Part shown: positions 19,789-28,571 of the stretch, in pieces
How the letters are laid out: every line of letters starts with the position of its first letter
Numbering within the stretch: the stretch's first letter is position 1
NCBI GenBank assembly: GCA_027493615.1
Contig: JAOSKK010000012.1
Location: forward strand, 682,001-746,000
Length of the DNA: 64,000 nucleotides
Reading direction: 5' to 3'
From: Verrucomicrobiota bacterium
Lineage (GTDB): Bacteria; Verrucomicrobiota; Verrucomicrobiia; Limisphaerales; J093
Notes under the pieces: generated by a model
Told to the model about the DNA's origin: nothing
Seen by the model: the letters and a program-made list of their open reading frames with translations, nothing else
Databases searched by the model: none
Position numbers and translations under genes: made by a program

Positions 19789-20835
19789 CTACACCCCGGC
19801 CTGCGCGGGTGCGTGACCGGGCGGCTCCGTACCGTCCGTGCGCCTTGCACGGCGCATATCGTGTTTGATCGCGCGCCGCCGCTCGAGCTCCAGCAACACG
19901 GCGCAGAGGGCTTCAAGACGCGGCATGGCCACCCCTGCACGGCGCGCCTGACGCAGCGGCTCGGCGAAGAGGCTCTCGACCTCGAGCGGAAACCCGCGTT
20001 CGAAGTCCAGCAACGTCGAGGCCTTGTACGCCCCCATGCAGCGGGTGCGCTCGAGGTTTTGATCCGCCAACGTCTCGCTCAGCGGAAAACCGAGCGCACG
20101 TCCGGCCCGGATGACCTCGTCCATCAACTCCCGCACCCACTGTGCCCAGCGCGCATCCGCAAGCAGTTCGTCCGTCGGCAGCGTTGTCGTGCGGATCCCG
20201 TGATCCGGGACACGGCCGGCCTGGAGGTTCTTGGCGCCCACCACGCCCGCCACCCCCAAGCCGTTGAACGGCACGTTCCAGACGAGTTTCTCCCAGTGCG
20301 CCCGGGCCAGGTCCGGCGCGACCCGGCAACGCACCCCCGCCCGTTCAAACCAGGCCGCCAGTTCGGTCACCCGCTCCGACGGTGGCCGCTGGTACTCGCC
20401 CAACACCACCTGCCCGTGCGCGAGGTGCCGGATCACCCCGGGGGCGACCCGGTTGAGGCACACGAAACAGAGCCCGCCGAAGACGCGGTCCGGACCGAAC
20501 ATCTCCGCCAGCCGTTCCTCGTTCCCCAATCCGTTCTGCAGCGTGAGGAGCCGGGTGGTCGGGCCGGTCAGCGGGGGCAGCAGCGCGGGGAACTGATCGT
20601 TCGCAGTGGTCTTGAGGGCGATGAGGACCGTGTCGCAGACACCGATGTCTTCGGGACGGCAGGCGGCGGGCGGGTGGACAGTGAAGTCGCCGTCGACGCT
20701 CTCGATGCGCACGCCCTGGCGGCGGACCACTTCGTAGTCCGAACGCAGGAGGAAATGCACGTCGGCACCCGCGCGGCAGAGGCGGGCGCCGTAGAAGCTG
20801 CCCACGGCACCACAGCCCACGACGGCGATCTTCAT
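19789..20835 (-). CDS. panE: 2-dehydropantoate 2-reductase family protein
   Basis: About 348 residues. The N-terminal Rossmann motif is KIAVVGCGAVGSFYG (2-16), followed by LIALKTTAN and LLTLQNGLGNEE, the NADP and substrate-loop signatures of ketopantoate reductase. The catalytic lysine is expected in EKLVWNVPFN (near 20290), and the C-terminal domain has DQNLERTRCMGAYKAST, close to the usual pattern. It reduces 2-dehydropantoate to pantoate in pantothenate/CoA synthesis. Members of this family also act on other 2-oxo acids, so the symbol is provisional. The ATG at 20835 begins directly at the Rossmann strand; the TTG at 20847 would overlap the downstream HU terminator. Confidence 0.85.
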   Translation of the reverse strand: MKIAVVGCGAVGSFYGARLCRAGADVHFLLRSDYEVVRRQGVRIESVDGDFTVHPPAACRPEDIGVCDTVLIALKTTANDQFPALLPPLTGPTTRLLTLQNGLGNEERLAEMFGPDRVFGGLCFVCLNRVAPGVIRHLAHGQVVLGEYQRPPSERVTELAAWFERAGVRCRVAPDLARAHWEKLVWNVPFNGLGVAGVVGAKNLQAGRVPDHGIRTTTLPTDELLADARWAQWVRELMDEVIRAGRALGFPLSETLADQNLERTRCMGAYKASTLLDFERGFPLEVESLFAEPLRQARRAGVAMPRLEALCAVLLELERRRAIKHDMRRARRTDGTEPPGHAPAQAGV

Positions 20836-20840
20836 GGCCA

Positions 20841-20877
20841 CAAACAAAGAGGCACCCGGCGCGGGCCGAAGTGCCTC
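20841..20877 (-). terminator. Rho-independent terminator of the HU gene
   Basis: On the minus strand, just past the HU stop at 20937, GAGGCAC and GTGCCTC (20849-20877) pair around a GC-rich loop and are followed by TTTGTTTG (20841-20848). This is a standard intrinsic terminator shape. It abuts the PanE-like start codon (20835), so readthrough would supply that gene. Confidence 0.75.
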
Positions 20878-20936
20878 GTGAAAGACCGGTGGGGAAGCCG
20901 GGCCGCGGGTTGGACTCCGCCCGCCCGACGGGCTTG

Positions 20937-21218
20937 CTAGCCGAGGATCGCGTCCTTGGCGGCCTTGGCGACGCGGAACTTCACGACCTTCTTGGCCGGG
21001 ATCTTGATGGTCTCACCGGTCTTCGGGTTGCGGCCGAGCCGGGCCTTGCGGTTGACGAGCACCAGTTTGCCCACCCCGGGGAACGTGAAGCTGTTCTTGG
21101 CGTTCTTGTAGGCCATCTCCGCCAGCGTGGCGAGCACCTCGGCGCCCTGCTTCTTGGTGAGGCCCACTTTGTCCGCCAACGCGGCGGCGATCTGCGACTT
21201 CGAGAGGGGTTTTCCCAT
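20937..21218 (-). CDS. HU-family DNA-binding protein
   Basis: 93 residues, the usual HU length. It begins MGKPLSKSQIAAALADKVGLT, then has the dimer helices (QGAEVLATLAEMAYKNAKN), the strand FTFPGVGKLVLVN, and the DNA-binding arm motif GRNPKTGE with basic flanks, ending in KVVKFRVAKAAKD. HU bends and wraps DNA non-specifically in the nucleoid. The start at 21218 is chosen because the family N-terminus matches there; the reading frame extends further upstream without similarity. It is a single gene with a terminator at 20841-20877. HU, IHF and related variants cannot be separated by eye. Confidence 0.93.
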   Translation of the reverse strand: MGKPLSKSQIAAALADKVGLTKKQGAEVLATLAEMAYKNAKNSFTFPGVGKLVLVNRKARLGRNPKTGETIKIPAKKVVKFRVAKAAKDAILG

Positions 21219-21344
21219 AGCGTTAGTTTGGTAGCGTTTGTGATTCGTCAGTGAACTGCGCGGCCCTTTTAACAACGTGCGGTGCCTGTGCAAGTGAAAA
21301 ATGCCCGAAAATCAAGGGTTTCCCGCCGTCCCCGTGAGCCTGCC

Positions 21345-24300
21345 TCACGGTTGCGATGCCCGGTACGCCTCGAAATACCGTTCCCGATACGCCGCGCGCG
21401 CGCGCGCATCGGTCAACAACGAGTCCCACTCGAGCACCGGGCGGAGCACCTCCACCGGTCGGCGCAACGGCTCGCGCACCAGCGTTCCCGCCAGGTCGCG
21501 AAACGCCCGCGCCCACGCCTTCTCGCGTCCGTCCGCCGTCAGCAACCCGATCCACTCGGTCACGTCGCGTGCGCCCGGGTGATCGTACAAACCCCAGTTC
21601 AGCCAGCCGCACGCCCAGCCCGCGGTGGTCTCGACCACCCGCCGGCACCAGCGCGCCTGCTGTTCCTCGGTCGCCGCCCGATGACGCCCGCCGTCGATGG
21701 AGGGCTGGCCACCGCCGTACCAGCCGAACTCCGCGATCACCGTCGGTTTGCCGGCCCCCGCCACCTCGCGCACGACGCACTCGAGATACGCCAGGTTGCG
21801 CTGCTCGTCCTCCTCGCTTGCGTACTCGTAGAACCCGCGAGCCAGCGGATAGAAGTGCACCTCGAGGAAGTCCAACATCGGGGCCTGTCGCGTCGGGCGG
21901 AATCCCGAGTACTGCCAGGACCCCGCCAACCCGATCGGCACCGACCACTGGATCAGGCCCACGGTCACCAACGCTTCCGGATCCGCGGCCTTGATGGCGG
22001 CCGCCTGACGGCGGGTCCACGTGTCGGCCACCGCCTCGCGAAACCGCTGGTAATCCAACAAGACGCGCCCGGGCGGGCTGTCCCGCGGAGGCACCGGTTG
22101 TTGGCCCCACTCCACCGAAGGCACACCCCAAGCCGCCGCGAGTGCCGCAGCGCTGCCGTACTGTTCGGCCAGCCAGACATTCCACCGCTCGCGCATAACC
22201 GGCGAATCCCAGCGCACCTCGGGTTCGTTCAACAGGTCGTAGGCAAACAACGCGGAGCGGCCCCGATAGCGCGCGGCGAACTGCCGCCAGAACGCCTCGA
22301 GGGCCTCGAGCACGCGCTCGTCCGCGATCCGGTCCCCACGCGCCCATTCGGGCAGTCCCTCCCAATGATCCGGTCCGGTCGGGTGCACGTACAACCCCGC
22401 CGCCTCCGCCAGGTCGAGGAACTGATCGAACTTCGCCAGCCCCTCGGGCGAGAGCCGGCCCGGCTCGGTGTAGAACGAACCGAACGTGAGAAACACGCGG
22501 ACGCAGTTCGCTCCCAGCTCGCGCAACCGCGCGAAGTCGCGACGCGTCGCCTCGGGATCGAACTGCTTCCACACCTGCGGCGCCCAGCCGGTGCCCGGCC
22601 GGAAATAGTTCACCCCAAATGGCACATACGCCCGGCCGGTGGCGTCCACGAAGCCGCGGCGATCGTCGGTCACGCGCACCTTCGGCAGCGCGGCGGTCCG
22701 AGCTTCCGGCACCGGGAAGCCGCGGTCGCGCATCAGCGCCTCGATCCCGGCCTCGCGTCCGCGGAAACGGCGATAGGCCTCAGCGGGGTCGATGGTGTTG
22801 CCGGCGGACAGCACGTGGCTGCGAAAGCGCGCGGCGACCGTGCGGTCGTAGAGGCCGCCGGCTTCCTTGAAGGCTTCGGCGGCGTCGGCGGTGAGGGTGT
22901 CGGCCCACAGATAGCTGTAGTACCCCGCCGAGTAACCGTCGCCGGCGAAGAGGTGGGCGAACTGGGGCAGGCGATGGCGCATGACGATCTCGGAGGGCAT
23001 GCCCAGCCGCTCGAGTTCGCGGCGCTCGAACACGGCGGGGTCGATCGGTTCGTCGCCCGCGAGATGCAGCCGCATATCGACGAGCGCGCTGGCGAGGAAC
23101 TCGACGGTGGCGAAGCCCTGGTTGAACGTGGCGGTCTGTTCGAGGCGCTTCACCAGGGTGGCCGGCAACGGTTCGCCCGTCTCGTGATGGAGGGCGAACC
23201 GGCCGAGCAGCTCCGGGGTGGACAGCCAGCGCTCGAGGATCTGGGAGGGCAGTTCGACGTAATCGCGCGGGACCTGCGTTCCCGAGAGCGAAGGGTAGGT
23301 GACGTCCGAGCACAGCCCGTGCAGAGCGTGGCCGAACTCGTGGAAGAGCGTCTTGGCGTCATCCCAGGAAACCAGGACCGGACGGCCGGGGGTGCCCGGC
23401 ATGAAGTTTGAGTTGTTCGAAACGAGCGGGGTCAAGGGGCCGGCCAGACGTTCCTGGCTGCGATAGGCGGTCATCCAGGCCCCCGAGCGCTTGCCGGGAC
23501 GCGCGTAGGGGTCGAAGTAGAACAACCCCACCGGCCGCTCTCCGCCGGTCGTCACCTCCCACACGCGGACGTCGGGGTGGAAGACGGGCACGCCGGTCAC
23601 GGGCGCAAAGCGGAGGTCGAAGAGCTGCTCGGCCACCCAGAACATGCCGTCGCGCAGCCTGTCGAGCTGGAGGTAGGGCTTCACCGCGTTCTCGTCCAGG
23701 TCGTACTTCGCCAGGCGCACCTTCTCGGCGTAGTAACGATAGTCCCAAGGTTCGATGCGCACCCCGGCACGGTCGGCGTCGGCGATGGCCTGCATGTCGG
23801 CCACCTCTTCGCGCACGCGCGCCACCGCCGGCGTCCAGACGGCTTCCATCAAGGCCAGGGCGCGCTCGGGGTTTGGGCCATGGCGTTTTCCAGCCGCCAA
23901 TGCGCGTGCGTCGGGTAGCCCAAACGCTTGGCCCGTTCGGCGCGCAGGGCGAGGATCTCGGTGATGAGCGGCTTGTTGTCGCGCTCGCCGGGATGGTCGC
24001 CGCGACTCACGAAACGGCGCCAGACCTGTTCGCGCAGGTCGCGCCGGCTGGAGTAGGTGAGGAACGGCTCGGCACTCGAACGCGTGTTGGCGATCACCCA
24101 TTGCCCGGGCAGCCCGCGCCGTTCCGCCTCGGCGGCGGCCGCGGCACGCAGGGACTCGGGCAGGCCCGCGAGCTCGACTTCGTTCGTGAGCACGACGCCG
24201 AGGGCTTCCTCGTCGGCGAGCAGGTTCTGGCTGAACCGCGTGAACAGCCCCGCCAGCCGCTGGTTGATCTCCGCCACGCGCGCCTTGCCGGCGGCATCCA

Positions 24301-24874
24301 GCTTCGCGCCGGCCCGTACGAACTCGGTGTACTGAAGCCAGACCAGGCGCTGTTGCTCGGGCGTGAGCGCGGCCTTGTCCGGCGAGTGATAGACGGCCTC
24401 GAGCCGGCGGAAGAGCGGCTCGTTCTGGGTGATCTCATCCTCGAAAGCCGCGAGGCGCGGCTCGAGTTCGCGCTCGATGGCCTGGAATTCCGGCGTGCTC
24501 CGGTTCGCGCTCCACACCCGGTACACGGCCAGGACCTGGCGATAGACACGGCCTGCCTGTTCGAGAGGCACGAGCGTGTTGGCGAACGTCGGGGCATCGG
24601 TTTGCCGGGTGATCGCGTCGAGCTCCGCCCGGTAGGCTGCCATCGCCGCCGCAATGGCCGGTGGGAAATCAGCGACCTCGACCCGGTCAAACGGCGGCAC
24701 CCCGCCGTGGGGGCCGGCCCAGGTCTCGACGAGCGGCAGGGATCGGGACGTCGACGCCGGGGCTTCCGCCGCGACGGCCAACGACCAGGCGCCGGTTCCG
24801 GCCGCAAGGAGCTGGGTCATGACTCGTTTCGATGCAAAGACACGGACAACCCGGGGGATCGGTTTCGCACGCAT
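21345..24874 (-). CDS. M3-family metallopeptidase fused to a clan GH-A (GH5-like) glycosidase
   Basis: About 1,176 residues after restoring one G near 23880. An export signal is likely (basic leader, then LLAAGTGAWSLAVAAEA). The first about 700 residues are an oligopeptidase A/Dcp-type M3 enzyme with zinc motif HEFGHALH (near 23330) and the family end FRGREAGIEALMRDRGF. Directly afterwards, with no stop, begins a glycosidase (VPFGVNYFRPG, near 22610) with the acid/base motif LLNEPE (near 22220) and nucleophile context VIAEFGW (near 21730). M3 enzymes cut short peptides; GH-A enzymes cut beta-glycans. The fusion is unusual and could instead be two genes joined by a consensus error at the junction. 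Confidence 0.75.
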
Positions 24875-25039
24875 CAGGCCGGCCAAGGTACCGGCCGGCC
24901 GGCGGGGTGCCAACTCCCGACTTGATTTGGGTCCCCGGACTTTTCAGGATCGGGTCCCGAGCGGGCCGGGGGCCGTCGGGAGCAAGTGCGGTGGACCGGC
25001 TTGAGCGCCCGCTTTGCAGGAAGAACCGAAGTCAAGTTT

Positions 25040-25258
25040 GTGCCGAAAGAAGAGCCGATCGAGCTGACTGGAACGGTGACGCAGGTCCTGCCGGGGACCA
25101 TGTTTCGCGTGGCCTTGCCCACCAAACATGAGGTGCTGGCCCACATCTCCGGGAAGATGCGCAAGCATTTCATCCGGATCAGCGTGGGGGACCGGGTCAA
25201 CCTCGAGATGTCGCCGTACGATCTGAACAAGGCGCGCATCACCTATCGCCACCCGTGA
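25040..25258 (+). CDS. infA: Translation initiation factor IF-1
   Basis: 72 residues from the GTG at 25040, the normal IF-1 length. The S1/OB fold is clear: [20 protein letters not shown], then [22 protein letters not shown], and the family end [14 protein letters not shown]-1 binds the ribosomal A site and helps IF-2 and IF-3 assemble the 30S initiation complex. The frame is open further upstream (ATG at 24986), but the family start matches the GTG, preceded by an AGGAAG about 20 bases away. It stands alone, followed 60 bases later by the TonB operon. Confidence 0.95.
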   Translation: MPKEEPIELTGTVTQVLPGTMFRVALPTKHEVLAHISGKMRKHFIRISVGDRVNLEMSPYDLNKARITYRHP

Positions 25259-25317
25259 CGTGACTTCGTACGGGTCGGAGTTGCCCTCACTTGGCGGCTG
25301 CGGCAACCTAAGGCCCG

Positions 25318-26435
25318 GTGGCGCACGCTTTGACATGGAACTGGCGCAGGCGCACGACGCAAGCCTCGCTCGTGCAGGCCTTCGTCTTTTCTTTGCTCCT
25401 CCACCTCACCTTCTTCGGCGCTGTCGAGGCTGGTTACCGTTTCGACCTGTGGCGCTACAGCCCGCTCGCAATGCTGGCGAAGTGGCTGCAGCCCAAGCCG
25501 GATCCGCGCACCGCGCTCTTGCCCGCCCCGGCCGCCGCCCGCGAACGCGAAGTGCAACAGGTCCCCGTCGTTTTCGTCGACGTGGACCCTTCCCAGGCGA
25601 CCGAGGAGGAGCCCGCCAACACCCCGTACTACGCCGCGGTGTCCTCACGCGCCGGCAATCCCGATGTCAACCGCGACACCGACCGCCCCCAACTTGACGG
25701 CACCCAGAACCTGGTCCTCAAGACCCTGGACTCCGATCGGGCCCGTCCTCCCGACGCCCCCGCCCGCGCCCGTTGTCGCCCAACCCATCGCGCTGGCCGA
25801 ACCCGTGCCGCCCGCGCGCCCCAAGGAAGCCGCGGCCCTAGGGCCGACTCCACCTCTGGAACCACCCGCACCGGCCAGGGAACCGGAGCGCCCCGCCCTC
25901 GAACCGGGCGAGGCCGTTCAGGCGAAGCCTGGACCCGAGGTGCTTCGTCCCACCCCACCCGTCGCGGCCCCGAACGTCCCGGAGGTTGTCGAGCCGTCTC
26001 GGGTTCGGCCGCGCACGATCGCCGCGGCGCGCGCGCAGATGGACCAGAACACCGAGAGCGCGTTGATCGGGCGGAAGATGGCGCAGGACGGGGGTGCGCC
26101 GGTTCTCGATCGTGTCGTCGCTGGAAGTGCGGGGAACGCCACTGGGCAACTACGACTACCGCTTCGTGCAGGCGGTCCAGAACTGCTGGTACGCGCTCCT
26201 CGAGGAACAGCGGTACAGCTTTGACCGTCTGGGGAAAGTGGTGCTCGACTTCCGGCTCACGGTGGACGGGCGCATCACCGATCTGCGGGTCACCGAGTCG
26301 AATGTGGGCGAGATCTACACGACCATCTGCCAGATGGCCATCACCCGTCCTTCGCCGTACGAACGCTGGCCCAGCGAGGTGCGCCGCATGGTCGGCGCCG
26401 ACCATCGGGATGTGCGGTTCACCTTTTACTACTGA
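25318..26435 (+). CDS. TonB-like energy transducer
   Basis: About 373 residues, read across two indels (extra C near 25755, extra G in the run near 26091). It has one N-terminal TM segment (QAFVFSLLLHLTFFGAVEAG), a long Pro/Ala/Glu-rich periplasm-spanning region (PTPPPAPVVAQP, EPPAPAREPERP), and a C-terminal TonB/TolA-type domain (VVLDFRLTVDGRITDLRVTE) ending FTFYY. It should couple proton motive force from the ExbB/ExbD motor to outer-membrane transporters. The start is a GTG at 25318. ExbB begins seven bases after the stop and ExbD follows, so this is a single operon. TolA-like function is the alternative. Confidence 0.8.
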
Positions 26436-26441
26436 GTCGGC

Positions 26442-27110
26442 GTGAGCGTGCTGAATTCTATGTTGCAGTTTCTTCAGGCCGGCGGGCCGTTCATGATCCT
26501 CCTGGTGCTTACGTCCATCGTGAGCGTGGCGTTCATCATTGAGCGGGCCTTCGCCTTGCGCCGCAGTCAGGTCGCGCCCGAGGTGGTGGAGGACGCCCTG
26601 GACCAATGCCACAACAAGGATGACCTGCCCAACCTCCAGGTCCTCTGCCAGCAGAAGCCCTCCCCGCTCAGCCGCCTGGTCCTGCTGGCCATCGAGCATC
26701 TGCCTTATCCGAAGGCGGACAACGCCGACTGCGTGCAGACCCGGGCCCGGCATGAGGTCGTCCGCCTGGAGCGTGGGCTCGTGGTGCTCGAGATCATCAC
26801 CGGCATTGCCCCGCTCCTCGGCCTCGTGGGCACGCTCCACGGGATGATCGTCCTGTTCGGGGACATCGGCCGCGTGGGGCTGGGCGACAATGCCGGCATT
26901 GCCCGCGGCATTTCGATCACGCTGAACACCACCCTGGCGGGCCTCCTCATCGCCATCCCGTCCCTCATCTCCTGGAGCTACTACAGCAAGCGCGTCGAGT
27001 CGCTCGCCGTCGAGATGGAAACCCTCCTCGAAGAGTTCCTCCGCAAGCAGTACCGGGCGCCGGCCGCCACCCGGAAGGCGGCGGCCAAACAGCGGGCGGA
27101 AACCCGCTGA
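26442..27110 (+). CDS. exbB: MotA/TolQ/ExbB proton channel protein
   Basis: 222 residues from a GTG start. The first TM segment is PFMILLVLTSIVSVAFIIERAF. The conserved channel core is IITGIAPLLGLVGTLHGMIVLF, then the third TM region ITLNTTLAGLLIAIPSLISW. The order and spacing are those of ExbB/TolQ. It forms the inner-membrane pentamer around ExbD that turns proton flow into torque on TonB. It sits between the TonB-like gene (7 bases) and ExbD (8 bases). The C-terminal tail is basic and Ala/Lys-rich. Assignment as ExbB rather than TolQ rests on the adjacent TonB-like gene. Confidence 0.88.
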   Translation: MSVLNSMLQFLQAGGPFMILLVLTSIVSVAFIIERAFALRRSQVAPEVVEDALDQCHNKDDLPNLQVLCQQKPSPLSRLVLLAIEHLPYPKADNADCVQTRARHEVVRLERGLVVLEIITGIAPLLGLVGTLHGMIVLFGDIGRVGLGDNAGIARGISITLNTTLAGLLIAIPSLISWSYYSKRVESLAVEMETLLEEFLRKQYRAPAATRKAAAKQRAETR

Positions 27111-27118
27111 GCCGCGCC

Positions 27119-27534
27119 ATGCGCTTCCTGGTCCGTCGTCGTCGGCAGCCGCCCTCGATCATCATCGTGTCGCTGATCGACATCCTGGTGGTGTTGCTCA
27201 TCTTCATGATCGCCACCACCACGTTCAAACAGCAGCCGGCCATCAAGCTGGTGCTCCCCGAGTCCCGGCAAAGAGCGAGGGCGGTGCCGAGAACAACCTC
27301 ATCATCACCGTGGCCAAGGAGCCGCCGCACTTCTACCTCGGCAAGAAGGCGGTCACGCTCGAACAGCTCGAGGCCGAGCTCACCACCCTGGCCGCCCGCA
27401 ACCCGGACACCCCGGTGGCCGTGCGCACCGACACGGAGACCCCCGTCGGCCGGTTCGTCAGCGTCATGGACGCCGTCAAGGCCGCCGGTTTCACGAAGCC
27501 CGTCAGCGTCTTCACCAAACCGCCGGGGACCTGA
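27119..27534 (+). CDS. exbD: ExbD/TolR biopolymer transport protein
   Basis: About 138 residues after restoring one G near 27270 (SRQ... becomes SRAKSEGGAENN). The single TM helix carries the proton-path aspartate in SLIDILVVLLIFMIATT. The periplasmic part (LIITVAKEPPHFYLGKKAV, then LAARNPDTPVAVRTDTETPVGRFVSVMDAVKAAG) matches the ExbD/TolR fold. It works inside the ExbB pentamer and contacts TonB. It is the last gene of the TonB operon; a family 3 repeat begins 80 bases downstream. Confidence 0.88.
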
Positions 27535-27613
27535 CGGCCGAACGGGCCCGGCGATCGCAGTCGTGCGCCGTCACCCCGCGCCGTTCGTTCCCTCGCTTGC
27601 CTGCCGCTTACCC

Positions 27614-27715
27614 AAAGCGGCGCTGGAAGACGCCGCACTCCAGACGCTCCGCGCCTGACAGGTGGTGGCCGGTGTCGCGCGGCGCGTGGAGTGCGTGTGC
27701 TTCGGCACCGCTTTT
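27614..27715. repeat. Dispersed palindromic repeat, family 3 (copy 2)
   Basis: The left arm runs AAAGCGGCGCTGGAAG...CGCACTCCAGACGCTCCGCG (27614-27653). The right arm, at about 27681-27715, is a diverged inverted copy (GGAGTGCG, then ACCGCTTTT). It fills most of the gap between ExbD (ends 27534) and the cytidylate-kinase-like gene (ends 27765), again between convergent genes. The same long form appears at 55005-55100. Confidence 0.75.
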
Positions 27716-27764
27716 CGTTCCTCCCCCTCTCCCCGAGGGGCGCTGCGTCCGCGCCCGCCGTGCG

Positions 27765-28483
27765 TCAACGCCTCGCCTCGGCGTACGGCGGCTCGGTCCG
27801 CTTGAGCATCGCGTCGGCGATCAGTTCGGCTGCGAGCTCGCAGGAGATCCGGTCCGTGTTCACCGTCAGGTCAAACCGCAGCGGATCATCCAGCTCCACC
27901 TTGAAGTGCTCACGCAGGTAGCGGTGGCGACCGCGATCGGTGCGCTCAATGAACTCCGCCGCGGCCTTGCGGTCCAGTTGGAGATGGGTCATCACCCGTT
28001 CGAGCCGGCGTTCGGCCGAGCCCACCAGGCGCACATGGAACACATGCGGGAGCTTGGCGGTAATGATATGGGCGCCGCGGCCGATGAGGATCACGTTGCC
28101 CAGCTCCGCCAGCTTGAGAATCGTGTCGGACGCCGCGCGGACCAGCGTCCAAGTGGGCGGATGGAGGCCCAGCAACTCCGCCACCATGTCGTCCAGCAAC
28201 GACACGCGGTCCTCGGGCATGAACTCGGCCAGTTTCCTGGGCAGGTCATGATCGGTCAGGACCTTCTCCACCAGCTCCTTGTCGAAGACGGTCCAGTGCA
28301 CGCCCTCGGCAGGCGCCCGCTTGTCGAGCAACCCCGCCAGATGTCGGGCGACCAGCCACGCCCCGGAACCGGTCTGCCGGGAGAGCGTCACCGCCAGCCG
28401 ACGCGGGGAGCCGGTCGGGCCGGCGGTCGCAGATGACAACTCACAAAGGCCTGGGCCTGCTCGAAACTCGGTTGCGCATTCAT
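27765..28483 (-). CDS. Cytidylate-kinase-like family protein
   Basis: About 239 residues if one base is restored near 28405. The upstream frame gives a family-like N-terminus (MNAQPSFEQAQAFVSCHL) and the downstream frame gives RRLAVTLSRQTGSGAWLVARHL, the modified P-loop of this family (SRQTGSG). Later motifs are VFDKELVEKVL, LIGRGAHII and RDRYHR-like RGRHRYLREHF. These proteins resemble CMP/dCMP kinases and probably phosphorylate a nucleotide or related small molecule; the true substrate is not established. Without the correction the gene would begin at 28556 with an unrelated leader. Confidence 0.75.
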
Positions 28484-28571
28484 GGGTCTTCGCATCCTCT
28501 GGTCGGGTCCAGCCACACACCGCCGGCGGCCCTCCCCACCCAGCGTCGCGACGCAAGCTACCATCGTCCGG

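Noticed and set aside
21282..23411. Plus-strand open frame of about 709 codons opposite the M3-GH gene
   Set aside because: Antisense to a region with intact zinc and glycosidase motifs; the translation has no domain character.
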